Origin: Spironucleus salmonicida
Lineage: Eukaryota; Fornicata; Diplomonadida; Hexamitidae
DNA length: 64,000 bases
NCBI GenBank assembly: GCA_000497125.2
Contig: CM035317.1
Span: forward strand, 1,638,001-1,702,000
Reading direction: 5' to 3'
How positions within the stretch are numbered: position 1 is the stretch's first letter; every line of letters starts with the position of its first letter. Positions 1-13,500 of this stretch are shown piece by piece. The translations under genes were made by a program, and so were the position numbers. The notes beneath the pieces were generated by a model. The model saw nothing but the letters and a program-made list of their open reading frames with translations, was not told the DNA's origin and did no database searches.

Positions 1-804
1 TGTAAGTTTATTACTTGTTGATGAAAGGTTTAAAAAGTGAGTGAAATTAGAAAATTAAACGGCGTAAATTGAACTTTATACCACAGATTTAGTCAATAAA
101 AGAATTAAACATGAATTTTTAGGAGAAAATTCTTCAATATCTTACTATATAAATTCAGTATCATTATAAGTGTAAGTCTAATAAATTTCTCTGCTAAAAC
201 AATCATATATAATGAATGAATTTCCGTATGTAATAATATGGTATTAGTTATTCATTTTTATGCTCATGACGTTATCAAATTCAATATCTAGTTCTTTCTC
301 TGTTAAATCTATTATTTTGTAATCCTCTTATTGAAGCATAAAATTTCCTAAATTTTCATCTAAAGTTAGCTATATTTGATTAATTTACATAGTATTGCTA
401 AAAATAAAGATATTTTATTTTTAAATTTATTTTACTTTAATAAATGTGTCATTTTCTTCGCTTTCTTCGTTTTCTATTATCTCTACTTTTTCTGAAACTT
501 CCTCGTGAATTTCGAGAATCATTTAGTATGGACAGAAGTTCAACGGAATATCAGCGATAAGTGTAAAATTTTAATAAACAAAAAGTGAACTATATGATGC
601 TAAAAATATTAAATTCTTAAAGGTTTAAATCAAATAAACGGATTGTGGTGGCTTAATTGTAAATATTTATTTAAAATATGCTACCTCAAATATTTCTATA
701 TTGTTAGATATATTTTTGATTATCAGCTATGGTTACTTTACAGAATAATTGATTATGGGCCTAAGACTTGGCGAAAATGCTTCTTATGATGAAATTAACT
801 GCAT
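1..804 (-). CDS. Unidentified protein, C-terminus cut by window edge
   Basis: A minus-strand frame opens at an ATG whose first base is 804 (MQLISSQEAF...) and runs off the left edge without a TGA, giving about 268 residues. An in-frame TGA lies a few codons upstream of this ATG, so the start is well bounded. The protein is rich in short beta-strand-like stretches (for example QSVYLIQTFKNLIFLASYSS and FTLIADIPLNF) with an acidic linker in the middle. That pattern is compatible with a beta-propeller or similar all-beta protein, but I cannot name a family. Eight TAA/TAG codons are read as Gln near the middle. It lies 50 bp downstream of the CCA-enzyme stop on the same strand, so it may follow it in a head-to-tail array. 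Confidence 0.6.
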
Positions 805-854
805 TTGTGAAGTGAAAAAAGAAAGGATTCACTATTCTTATTATATAATATATA

Positions 855-2294
855 TCATTGAATAAAATGAAAGTCCCTCTCCCAATTACCAATATTCGGA
901 TAATGAGGATTTGTAAACCAACAGTCTAAAATCTATTATTTAAGGATACCAAATAATTTTTTATCGACAATATTGTAACGTTTAGCTATCTCTTTTAAAT
1001 TATGAATGCTTGGTCTTGATCTCAATATTTCAATACCCACATGGAAATTCAAAAAAATATTATCCATTTTATTATAAAATAGGCTTCCTTCTATTTTATT
1101 AAGTGCATACGCTGCAATTAATACTTCGGGTTCCATTTAATATAAATTTTCTATCCTGAAGTTATTAAAAATCAAAGTCTAGAGTTATGTAACGCAAAGA
1201 CAAATTTTCACCCCCTAAACCGCCGAAATAAGTGGAATAATATACCCTGCACTATGATTTAATTATTTTTTGCATTACTTATTAGCATTTTATAAGTGTT
1301 CAATTTTTACACAGTCAATGGTCATCTAGAACTGCATATCTACTACTATTGATAAGTATCCTAGAATAATTTTGATTGTTTGAATAGATATATTTTAGTT
1401 TGAAGATATGATATTAGAAAGTTTTTCAAATGAGATAATAATTGAATTGTTAATAATTTAGTCTGAAACGAAAAATTTATTAGCAAATTCTAATGTTTTA
1501 TCTAACCAATCATTTAATGATGGTAGTAGATAAAATTATTATGATGAATCTCTAAAAATATCAATAAAAATATGTTTAAAAAGATGCGTGTGATTTATAA
1601 GAATTTAGATTCCAGTTAACAAGTTGGTATCAAAACACTTTACAAGCTCCTATTAATATCTAGATCTTGATACAATTTTTAATCTATTGATTAAAGGTAA
1701 TTGTTGTAATGCATCACCTACACGTTGAGAAAATGTAAATTATAACCTAGCTGAAAATCTCAATGCACGAAGCATGCGAAGAGGATCTTAAGAGAATGTT
1801 ACTATTGGATCAAGTGGGGTATCTAATATCCTATTTAATATGTCTGATATACCTCTTCCGGTAAAATCTTCAACAATATTATCTTAAATATTATAAAAAA
1901 GAGCATTAACGCAAAAATCTCTACGAAATGCGTCTTCTTCTGGTGATCCAGGTGTAACTTATGGTATTCTTGACGATTATTCGTAAGTTTCACATCGTAA
2001 ATCTACGAAATCAATCTAATACTCAAAAATCTTCGTAGTTGCTGTTTCTAAATGCTTAGATTTATTCGGATTAGATTAAATAACTCCTATAGAATGCGGA
2101 TTCGTCAAATTTTGGCTTGCTATAGTTGCCAACTCTAAACCAGAGCAACCCTAAACCGCAATATCAATATCATGAGGTTCTAAATTTAAAAGCTTGTCCC
2201 GTACCCATCCTCCAACGGCTCTAATTGGTAAGTTTGTAATTTATTTTAAGTAGTCAAAAACTTCCTTTTCTGAGTAAGTAAGTTTTAACTCCAT
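855..2294 (-). CDS. CCA tRNA nucleotidyltransferase
   Basis: This 479-residue enzyme belongs to the class II nucleotidyltransferases that add or repair the 3' CCA of tRNAs using CTP and ATP. Visible motifs, in order: the Gly-rich loop GGWVRD (28-33), the metal-binding DID (42-44), EEDAFRRDFCVNAL with RRD at about 124-126, and DPLRMLRALRF at about 170-180, which belongs to the base-discriminating neck/ATP-specificity region. The order and spacing fit the family. The remaining C-terminal helical body is divergent. Internal TAA/TAG codons encode Gln and the stop is TGA at 855-857. The start is the first ATG, preceded by AT-rich sequence only 52 bp from the divergently transcribed ankyrin gene. 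Catalytic residues look intact. Confidence 0.93.
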
Positions 2295-2346
2295 TTTAAT
2301 AAGGAGTGTATCTTTATTATACTATATATAATATTTAAAACCTAAA

Positions 2347-4299
2347 ATGTCAAAGAAAACGTAACCTACAACAGAAGATTTAGAGATTTATTTTGCCGCC
2401 GCATAAAGGGGAGATAAAGTTAGACTTACAAAATAATCAACTTTATGTCGTAAATATTTCTCACCTGAAGATAAAACAGCACTTATGTATTGTTGCGAAA
2501 ATAACCATGTTAATGTAGCACGCATTGTCGTTGAAAAGGAAAAGAATATACGAAATAAATGCAACTATTCTGCACTTATGGCAGCAACGCGAGCAGGTTG
2601 CATGCAGCTTGTTCAAGGGTTGCTAGTGGAAGCAGATTTGCCACTTCTCGGAAATTTTGATCACCTTTTTAAGGGCGAATACGCATCCCAAATAGCTATT
2701 AGGTTCAATAATTTGGATATCGCCGATCTCCTAATCCAAAAAGAGCCCTCATCAGCCTTGACGCGATTATTCATCCAAGCGTTTGAGCAAAAGGCAGTAG
2801 TCGCTAAACAGCTTGCTTTCGACTCCTTGAACAGAACTCCCCTCATGTACGCAGTCATGAACGTTACGAACCCGAACCTTCAAAAAGCAGTCTCCTGCTA
2901 CTCAAATTACGCGCAAATTCAAGACGAAAATGGATTCACAGCGCTAATGCATGCCGTGTGGTGTAACAATATCGAAGCGGTAAAGTTGTTTTGCGTTAAA
3001 AAGTTCGAGCTCAAAATCTAGAGCAAATACAGCTTTGCTCAGCTGCATCAGGGCTTTACCAGTTTGATGCTGGCTGCATTTTTGGACCGCGTAGAGTGCG
3101 TTCAGCTGCTCAGTCAATACGAGTTGGGAATCGTGAATATCGACCTGGAACTAGCAGTGGATTACGCCAAAAGTGACGTTGTGTCCAAGGAACTAGCGGC
3201 TGAACGCGAAATTTCACGGATTAAGACATTCAGCTTTCAAGAAATAACATAGCTCGCATATGATATCAAAAATTCGCTTGTTTTAGGAAAAAGAGTTAAT
3301 TAGACCCAAAATACACAGAATATGAGCCTGCTGAGCTCAAACAGTGTTTGTACAGCTGTCAGCAAGGTCTTTTAGATCGATGATGAGCGAATACCTAATA
3401 TAGTTGTTTAGGACATTCTAAAATTAACGGAATCGAATAATGTTTCAGAACTGGTTGAAGGCATTAAAAATAGAGAAAACCTGATTAAATAGATTAAAAA
3501 ATATAAAGAAGGGGTAGATTTGGAGAATAAAAAGGATTTTGATACTATTGATAAATGCAAATAGAATAAGTTGGATTTGGACGAAAGTCATAAATTTATA
3601 AAGCTAGGTATTGAGAAATTAAAAGCTTAGCAAAAATTATTGTGTCCACCGTCAGAAATTGATTAAGAATTACAATATACTGTGGATGTAGTAAATTTTG
3701 AGCAAGAGGCGTGCAATATAATAGATACAGAATCTGCTGATTTCTCATCTAATACTATCTTCCCATCTAAGAATAAAGAAATTATGACTGAATTGCACAC
3801 ATATTAAATTGATTAGTTTTCTAAGGCGATTCTTGAGATATAACCACAGATTTTAGTTAAGAATTAAATTGTATAGGAAGCACTTATAAGTATTAACACT
3901 GAAAGATAGAGAATTATTAAAACTATTAATAAACTATTAAAAAGAACTGGTAAAATTAGTATTCTAGATATTAAAAAATAAATAGATCTACTGAAATCTG
4001 TAATTGGTGGAAGTGTGATTGACTAATAAGATACAGCTCCTAAATTTAAAACTTTAATAAATTAAGAAGATATAGATATAATTATTTCTTAAAAAGGTAA
4101 TATTGATAAGTAAATTTTACAAGCTACTGAACAGGTAGGAAGTTTATCAGATGATGTACAAAACCTAAAGCTGGAATTGGAATAAAAACTATCAAAAATA
4201 TAAAATATTATGGCAAAGAAAGAATATTATGTCGAAGAAGTTTGTGTAAATCAAAGTGATTTACTGAGCAATATTTATGAAAAAACAGACGGTGAATGA
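2347..4299 (+). CDS. Ankyrin-repeat protein with long coiled-coil tail
   Basis: This is a 650-residue protein. The first ~270 residues hold ankyrin-like repeats (TALMYCCENNHVNVARIV, ALMAATRAGCMQLVQGLL, TALMHAVWCNNIEAVKLF, SLMLAAFLDRVECVQLL). The rest is lysine/glutamine/glutamate-rich and predicted helical or coiled coil. Ankyrin plus coiled-coil proteins are abundant in diplomonads and often serve as scaffolds; no specific function can be assigned. The gene is compositionally mosaic. Between 2485 and 3021 there is no TAA/TAG codon, and all ten Gln codons there are CAA or CAG. Before and especially after that stretch Gln is often TAA/TAG and the DNA is much more AT-rich. The gene is divergent from the CCA enzyme across a 52-bp spacer. 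Stop is TGA at 4297. Confidence 0.85.
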
Positions 4300-4480
4300 T
4301 TTGAAATTAATTATATTCAAAAATTTAATTTGTGATTTAAGTCTTAAGAAGATTTATTCCAATATAATATATAGGATAAATTTCTGATTCACAAATAGCT
4401 ATATTTGTGTTACGCGTGTTTATTGTTTTAAACTTGTTTAATAATATGATATTGTGAAGTTAAGATTTACCACTTCACAA

Positions 4481-7045
4481 ATGCGGACTATTCACAAATC
4501 TTACCCTATTTTATCGGAAAACGCAAGGTGTGACCTTAATCTAGTGATGCACAATATTTCTGGACCAGATCATGTGGCTGCTAGAGTCTATTTACAACTT
4601 GTACGGATTTTAGCGTCACCTACTTTACGTGTTCATTTACGTACTCCTAAAACATGGCAACATATTCTAGGATTATCTGCTGCGTGTAGAATTTTTAGTA
4701 TACCGTTAGAGATACATATTGATTCGTCTTAACAGTTAAACGTATTTAACTTTTATGCTATTTGGGGATCTCTTTAAATGGGTGCTAAAGTTTCTAGAGC
4801 TCCATTTACAGGTTAGTTTACAAGAGATATTACATCCAAGCAGGAGGAAGAAGCTATGAACATTTCAGTTGATGAACTTCTTAAAGAAATTAAGGACGAT
4901 ATTCTTGTTATTCCTTTAGAAACATCTTGCTTTTCAAGACATGACTTTACTTAAGCTGTTAGAGCTAAAAGACCATGCTGTCATGTAGTAGGTCTTCCTT
5001 TAGAAAATGAAAACGATTATACCTGCTGGATCTAAACTGCCAATTTAAATATTAATTATGGTTATTTCTTTTATTATATCTCACAAGGAGAATAATTTAA
5101 TAAATAGTAATTAATTAAAAATTATGATTTTTTACCAGAAAAACTTATTCCTGATATCTCATTTGATAATTTTGATATTTTTGAGAATGAACTACACGAA
5201 CTCCTTAATGAAAGATTTTATACTAACTTGCCTTAAATTGACAATGTATTAGAAGTTACAGAAGCTGAAATGTTAGAAGCCTTCAGATAATTCATTAACT
5301 AATCTCACTCTTTAGCCACCGGATCATTCTTAACACCATTAGCCGGTGTTTTGAGTAAAAAGTTCTCCTTTACTGACAAAAGTTAAATCACAGTTTGGAT
5401 TACTGGAGCTATTTAATCTACTCTACATTAACAAGATTTCTTAACATATACTTAGTATTACATTAAGAAGGCTCTTGAAAAATCATATGAGCTTATTAGT
5501 ATGAAAGTGGAGATAGATGTAGATGATATGCAGCAAGTTATTGAACTTATGGATATTCTTGATAAAAATGTACTTATTATTTAGAGCTGGAAATTTGAAA
5601 AAGAATTTGTAGCTCTTGAATGTATGAGTCCAGGATATGATCCTTTAATGACCACAATTGCCGAACTTAAATTAAGGTTTGGTAAGAAATCAGTTATATG
5701 TAATGATATTCCTAAACGTGCTCCTCCTCTTTAGAAAGCTACTAATCAAGATTATTCAGCGGAACATGGTGACAATACTGTTTATACATCCAATTTGAAT
5801 TCTTTATAAGATATTACTCCAGAATCGGTTAAGTTAGCTTATGAAAGATTAGTATCACGCCAATGTACTGATAAGACAGGGGTCTTACTTTCTTAACACT
5901 ATACTTAGATACTGGGACACAAAGTCTACTTTGTAATGGAAAATTTATAACAGACTGGTTCATTTAAGATACGTGGTGCTACTAATATGCTTTTAAAGGC
6001 AATTGAATAAAATCCTTCGCTTTAGGGTGTTGTTGCTTGTTCTGCTGGTAATCATGCTTAAGGTGTGGCGAAAACATCTAAGGCTTTAGGAATTAAGTGT
6101 ACTATTGTCTGCCCTGAATCCGCGCCAGCGACAAAATTATATGCTACTCAGAGATATGGTGCTGAGGTCATTAAACATGGTCCCGTTTTCGATGCTGCTT
6201 AGTCATATGCCTTGAATTTAGCCAAGTAGAGAAATTGGTTATTTGTTCCACCTTTTAATTCATTTGATGTAGTTGAAGGATAAGCTACAATTGCTTATGA
6301 AATGTATCAAAAGATAAAGCCTGACACTGTTATTGTTAACGTAGGTGGAGGTGGTATGATCGCTGGTATCACCACTTATATGAAAAAAGTGGCGCCAAAT
6401 ACTAAAATTGTAGCTATTTAAGCTGAAAAAGTATTCCCTCTTGAAGGTTATGAAAATACACATAAATTTGTTGATGTTGATAAAACTGCAGCTACAATAG
6501 CTGACGGTTGTAATGTTAAAATACCTGGTGGTGTTCATTCTCCAGTTTTTGATGAGATTAGTTAATATGTTGGTGTTTCAGAAAATGAAATTGCTGCCAC
6601 TATTATTAATTTCTTACTAACAACTAAAACTGTCACTGAAGGTGCTGGATGTATGGGATTGGCGGCTTTGTTGTATAAAAAGTATATCCCTGCTGAAAAT
6701 GAGAGCATTGCTGTAGTAATTTGTGGTGGAAATATTGATTTGAGTAGAATTGCATAAATATTCTAGACTGGAACCATTTCAATGGGAAAATATATGTAAA
6801 TGAAAATGCTTATTGGAAATGGGCCTGGCTAGCTTCTAAAAGTTATGAAGACCATTTAAAAGTTTGGAGGTGTTTGTGATAAGATAAGACATACTAGAAA
6901 TGATCAAAAATGTGACTGGGATAGAGCCTGGATGACCATTGGTTGCAGAGTTCCATGCATGGAAGCATGTGATAAATTAAAGAGGGCTCTGAAGGACCAT
7001 TACAATAATATTATTTACCCTGGTGAAGATATAATACCAAAGTGA
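4481..7045 (+). CDS. Threonine dehydratase (tandem: degenerate copy + active copy)
   Basis: The C-terminal half of this 854-residue protein is a fold-type II PLP enzyme of the threonine ammonia-lyase family, which converts threonine to 2-oxobutyrate and ammonia. It has QQTGSFKIRGATN with the PLP-Schiff-base Lys at about 496, SAGNHAQG at about 521, and the phosphate-binding VGGGGMIAGI at about 621. A C-terminal regulatory ACT-like segment starts near 775. The N-terminal ~410 residues look like a diverged second copy of the same architecture. ARVYLQLVRIL aligns with GATNMLLKAI, ATGSFLTPLAGVLSKKF with TEGAGCMGLAALLYKKY, and an ACT-like tail follows. In that copy the Lys motif and the SAGNHAQG loop are lost. 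The start is the first ATG; the frame is open upstream without another ATG. Confidence 0.88.
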
Positions 7046-7553
7046 TGGATTTTATAGTGGCGTAAGTGTTATTATCGATAAGTATCAGATGTTTATAAAA
7101 TCACTCTATAGTAAAATATAATGCAGGACATTAACCCAATTTTTAAAATAGTCTATAATATATTAATAATTTGTGTCATTATTCATTAGTTTTTACTCTC
7201 TGCTGTAAAATTAGAATTTACTAGCCTTATTGTCAAAATGTTTAAATAGTAATAAATTTGATATGGCATAATTCAACTAGTGTACGCTCATAAGACTTAG
7301 ATAAAATACTTTTAAAGTATATTTAGTGATTTTAAATAAAATTTTAGGAAATTTACAACTTTAGTGATTTACATTTAAATTTATTTAGACCTTAGTTTCT
7401 AACAAACATATTTTTTAATTTCTATGATAGAGATATTTATCAAAATAGTATGATATATATAAAATTTTAACCTATCTAGAATTATTATTATTATCTTTGC
7501 TTTATTTACACATTCAAATAATATATTAGTATAAATTTCGTATATTTAAACCA
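7046..7553. other. Tail-to-tail spacer between threonine dehydratase and HYDIN
   Basis: These 508 bp of AT-rich DNA lie between two convergent genes. The only structure I see is the hairpin at 7048-7102. A 46-codon plus-strand frame at 7121-7261 is discussed under rejected items. No RNA gene or repeat array is evident. Confidence 0.6.
7048..7102 (+). terminator. Possible 3'-end hairpin after threonine dehydratase
   Basis: GATTTTATA (7048-7056) is perfectly complementary to TATAAAATC (7094-7102), giving a 9-bp AT-rich stem with a 37-nt loop starting two bases after the TGA. It could mark a transcript 3' end, but AT-rich stems of this size are common by chance in this sequence. Confidence 0.2.
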
Positions 7554-10500
7554 TCACTCAAACGATATGACTCCGCTCGCAGGCGGCTTCAAACACTTTC
7601 CTACAACTGGAACAAGCCATATTCCGCTACCTTTTGAGTAAATGATACAATTCGCTGCAAATGCCCCCATAGCATTTGGCGTGAATTTTAACGGTATTGA
7701 AAATGCAGATTTTGCTTGTCCAACTACTTCACTATTAACTGTACTGACACAATTTTTGGCTGAAAAGAAGTTCTTATTGTCGATCATTCCACTGTCTTTT
7801 CCCTTTCCAGAGCCAGCTGGAACTTTTTCAAGTAGCTAAAATATTTCGTTGATATCTGAAAGTTCGGTTATCAAAATACTGAAATTCGCGGGTTTAGGAG
7901 ATTTATTTAAAAGATTTACTGCAAATTCCAATGTTTTACCCAAATCTGCCTGTACTTTAAGAGGTGAACTTGGCCTAGGAGCATTTGCTATTCCTTTTAT
8001 AGTAATAAGCAAATTGGCCAAGCATACTTCTCCTTTGTCGGTTTAGGCCTTAATCTCAAGCTTCACATCAAATTCGTCCATTGTTGTAGGAACCTATGGT
8101 TCATATGAGATTTTGAGTGGCAATGTCGCCTATTTTGGATTGAAACTGAACTATTGAGGCATAACTGTTATATAAGAAGGAAGATTCGTTGCATTCATAC
8201 TAAGCTGTGGGAATTAGGATATCTGGAGTGGATTTGGTATCTAAACTTGCTTTGTTATGATATCTCTGCAAGTAGTTTAAATTGGGATAATTAATGATGG
8301 TTCAGCTTGTAAACTGAAAAGCTTATATTGAAACTTTAAAAATTCTCCAGATTTTTCGTTCTTAAAGATAATATTTCCGTTAAATTCTTAGTTGCTAAGG
8401 AACGAAATGAAGATAAGCTCAGCAATTCTGTCAGTTCCTGCAGGAGGAACGTCGATAAACTCTGGATGAACTAGTTACATACCATTATCTATATCAGTAT
8501 CATGAGTAATATTGAATCGTTGCATATGCTTTTCCCAATTATTAAGTGGTATTTAAATTTTAACAGATTTATATGCAAAGATTTCAGATAAATTAATAGT
8601 ATTCGCACATTAAGGTGCAAGTGGCTTCTCTGCTTGGACAGGTTCTTTACTTTTACCTTTAGTAGGTTATTTATCTTGCGGTTTTGCTTAGTCGGCTTTA
8701 ACATTAGTAATATATCCATCCAATTTCGGAGGTTATGCAATACCCTACAAGTTGAATACAACTGCTCCACCTTCTGAACCAGCTATTATGAGTTTTGCCT
8801 TATGATCACCTTAAGTAAGAGGAGAAAAAACGACATTAAATTCACAACCACCTGGTGGTATGATCAATCTATCTGGAACTTAGAAATGTCTGTCTCCATC
8901 CCCTTGTAAAACTGTTTTAACTTCAAATGGTCTATCAGTTGAATTATCTATTTTTTAAATTTTAGAGGCTTATTCCCTAGTAGGACAGTCAAACGTAACA
9001 TCGTGTTCTAACGTTGAATAAAAATTCTCTTTATTTTCACAAATGGCAAGAACATTAAATGTACCGATCTAATAAGTTTTACTTTAGAACTAATACTCTA
9101 CAGGAATATTTTATAACAAATATTTACCTGCTGGATAATCATTGGTTGGCTAAAATCGAACAGTAACTGATAGCGCCTATCCTGGTAAAACGTGACCTGT
9201 TAATGGTCTAATTTACACTAAATTCTAAGTGAACATATCAATTAAATTCTTCTTGATAATAGTTTTTGGTGGTATTGGTATGTTGAATTCAACAGGAATG
9301 TCGCCAGTATTTTCAATTTAAAACTCATTCTATACAAATGAATTTTATAGACAAGGAGGTAAATCTACGGATGTTGAAAGCAGTCTAACAGATGCTCCAA
9401 TTGCACTTCCACTCACAGAAGAAAATCCTTCAATAGTGATACATTTTTCAATAGTCAAATCAATACTAGCCTAAAATTGAGTCTAACGTGAAACTGGCGC
9501 ATAAAATATTAAAATATCAATTGATGAATTGGGCTATATAATAATATCTTTTAATAAGTTATCTAAATAGGCCTTTTTATTTTATCTTTAATTCCAACCT
9601 GTTAGTTAATCTAGAGATTTGGAAATTATTTCTGCTGATCTTTCCTATTATTGCAGAGATATAAATAACCCTTATATTTGTTCTACCTCTTATTTAAATT
9701 AAACTCCGAAATTTATCGTCGCTGCTGATTTGTTTTTAATCGGAATAATGCGGTATAATGGGCTAGAATTAGTTAATATTCCACCTAATTAAATATTTTT
9801 TTAATCAATGATTAAATTGTGGGTAACAGCATTCCCAATAAGAGGATATTTTAATTTATAAAGTCCATTTACTGTAACAAGTAAATTACTCTTAAACTAT
9901 TGAGCGAATAAAGGTTAAAATCTAATTTTTAGTTTTAATGATTAGCCAGGTAGTAATGGCTTTTATTCAGGTGGTGTAACTATGAAGAAATCTGTTGATT
10001 ACGATATAAACTCTAGTGTTAATGGTTATATATCATGATTAATAAAAGTAATAATCTGTTCTGAACATCTTTCGTGTGATAAGTCAGCTAATACTGTTCC
10101 AAAGTCTACAAATTGTAAAGATGATTTAAGTCCAGGTTTAACACCCTTTCCGAATATTCTAAGTTTTTAAAGACCAATATTCTCCACATTAATGTTGACA
10201 AAAAGTCCAAACTCTTTATTAATCTAAATATCTTCTTTTGGCGCAAAAGCTAGTTCAATGAAGCATGCTTAGCCTGGTGGTAATTAATAAAGGTGTGTTC
10301 CATTATTCTCAATCCCAATAACAGCAATTTTATAATTATTATTGCACTTTTTCAATTCCACTTAATTTCTACGAGTAGTTGAAATGGTTCTTTGTAAATC
10401 TAAGTATGAAGAAAATTATAAATTATGAAGACCAATATTTGTTAGTTTTAACCGTCTTGTTTTTTAATCAGCTATAAATACAGTTTCGTAATCTAAGTCA

Positions 10501-13500
10501 TAGATATTCGAAATAGTCTATGGAACACCAACTTATTCGTTCTCAGGCAACAGCTCTAATAGATGCTTTGCTTTGAAACATTCATATTTAATATTAACAG
10601 ATAATGGTAATGATTTTCTAGCTATATCAATATATACAACCTTACTAATCTTGCACTCCATAGATGGTTTGCATTATATAACAATCGTTGTTGAACCTTT
10701 TGGTGGCACAATACCCTGATTAGGTGTAACTTTAACTTCGAAAATATCTGTTTTTTCGAATTTTCTTATCCTATAATTATATGGTTGCGCTTCATTATTG
10801 GTAATAGTTACTTCTAACTATTTTTAATTTCCAAATTATATAGCTCCAAAACTCAATTTCGTTGTGCTCAGACAAACATCTGGTTCTTAAGGCTTTCCTA
10901 CCACTAATAATGGTACTTGTATATTGAACTAGGGTATTTTAATAATATAAAATGACTCATCCGAATTTTACTTCAAACTAGCTTTGTCTGGCATATAATC
11001 GAATCTAACACTAATATTTTCTCCACTCATCAATGTGTAATTACTAGTTTATGTAACAATTTTGTTACTGCTTTCTTATAAACGTATAATTTAAATATCA
11101 TAATTTTGGGCAATAGTATTCATAATGTTGAGAATAGAACATGTTCTTACACCAATACCTACACCAGAAATCTCTAAAACTTTAACTGATTTAGTATTTT
11201 ATGCAATCAAATTTGCAAAAATATATGGAGTTGGATATGACGATGGTCTTTCTTTTTACAAATACTATGATGGAGGGCATTCAATATGACAAATTGGTAA
11301 TGTTGCTTATCCAGATAAATTTAGGCAATACTATCCTTTGTGTGATTCGAAAAATTCATTAAATGATCCTGGAATCTTTGGTTCGAAAGATAATTCCAAT
11401 ACACTAGAATAAGGACTAGTACCTGGCTATGCATACTTCTAAGCGAGTGTTTGGGCAAAATTCTTGTCTACAGATTTGGGATTAATACCTAATTTTATAA
11501 TTATCTACGAAGATAATTGAGAATCACTAATTTAAGGTAACGTCTCTTTCACAGCTGCAGAATATAAGTCTGGCCTAGGTAGGAAAAATTCATTCTACTT
11601 TATTATAAACGGAGTGAAATCGTTTTACTAATTAAAATTCATTGGAGGGGCTGCCAAGCCTTCATTAATAGCATGTAGTTTTATACCAGCTTTCTAAAGG
11701 ATAGCAATTGATTAAAATGGTAATTCTAAAATAGTTAGCTTTTCCTTTACTTAAGGTTAAACTACTATAAATGTAGAATCCTCTTACTAAATATAATATT
11801 TCAATTATACATTTGCCATTGATCCAAATAAATTTAATTCTAAAAACTATGCCTCTAAATATTATGCCATCTATTTTTTAGTAGAGTCTGGTGCAAATAA
11901 TTTTTAGAAAACTTGCATCTTTTATGTTTATTATGGATTAAATTTAACTTTTTTAGTTTATTATAATAATAAATCGTCATATTCTGCTTTAAGTTAAGCA
12001 ATAATATCATCATCTAAAACAATTTCACAATCTGGTTCAGGTAGCTAGCTATCATTATTCCATTGTTGAATATGTCTTGATGACTTATAAGAAATTTTAA
12101 TAATTCTTATTAATAGTGGGTTGCCAAAAAGAATGGTTCTAGAAACAGTAGGTTTCTTAGCTTTAGGATCGGTATTTTCCAATGAAGGTTAAATAAATTA
12201 AATTTAAAATTCTTGTGTCTAGCCTGCCTGTAAATGTCCGTATGCTGGTGTTATTAAAATACCGGTCTTTTTCATAATTGTCTAATCAATATCATAAATA
12301 TAATGTTAATTAGATTAGTTAACCAATTTAAAATAAGAGTAATCCACGTCTTCACCTACTACACCATCTGTGATAAATACCGTGGTCTATCCTAATATAC
12401 TTTCTTATACCGTTCCATATTATTATAATTAACTTATTCTATTATTTTTATGGGTAGAGCAATCAATTACGGAGCCAAATAACTAATGCAAAGATTACTT
12501 TAATGTAGAATTTTATGGTATATTAAATAATAGTTGTGTGACATCTTCATAAAATTATCTTCTGTGTGTACCAAACATTTATGCTGCAATAGCACATACA
12601 TTCTATTGCAAAACTTCAAAAGAAACAGGTATAATAACCTCTTAAAACTCATCATCAGAAGTCATTATTTTTATAGAAACATCAGCATGAATAATCTTTA
12701 CATCTGAACTTAATTAATATAATGAAGGTAAAAATGCTGCAATATAAAAAATAGAGGTTTATTCTGGTTAAACCTCTTTGAGACCTGAAAATAATCTATT
12801 ATCAGTCTCACCCATTAACTAAAAGCAATCCTGATGACAACGTTATTATGCTTATATATTGATAGAATAATTTGCTAACACACGCCCTGTATTTTTAATG
12901 CAGATTTCTCTTTTTTCAATATCCCCAACATTAACCAAAACTCTACCCAAGTCTATAATCTATGGACTAATAAGTAACTCTGGTAAAACGCCTACTCCTA
13001 AAACTTCAAAACTGATTTAACTATTCTTTAAGTCAGCTTCTTTCATTGTACTTTATAAATCACCCATGATTTTTTTATCAAGTCCAGCAGCTGATTTTGC
13101 ATCAAGCCCTTACATGAGTTCCTAAATTCTTAGCCAATTATCTATAGATAATCCAATAAATCTAGCCTTACTAGTAACCTACTAAGTTGGTTTATAATTA
13201 ACAGTGACATATATAGCTTCGTTTGGCATTATCCGAGCAGTATGTACATCAAGGAACCATGCTGAGTCGTCATTTGTAACAATATTATCATTTTGTTTAC
13301 CTTTAACTTTAGGATCAGGTTTTGATTTCCCACCTGCTCTTGATGATTCTGGCTTTCCATATGCTAATACAGATTATATTGTCTCACCTAATGCCTCTTT
13401 AATTATTTACTCAACAGAGTCTGTTTTAGTAGTTAAAATAAATATAAAATTAGACTCAACAGAGAATGGATTGTAAAATCGTATTCTTTCCTTTCTGACA

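Noticed and set aside
7121-7261. 46-codon plus-strand frame encoding a hydrophobic peptide (MQDINPIFKIVYNILIICVI)
   Set aside because: Length is well within chance for a one-stop code in AT-rich DNA, and no conservation can be assessed.
13204-13476. Plus-strand frames of 60-110 codons scattered through 7.6-21.9 kb
   Set aside because: All lie antisense to the verified 5,247-codon HYDIN frame and are shadows of it.
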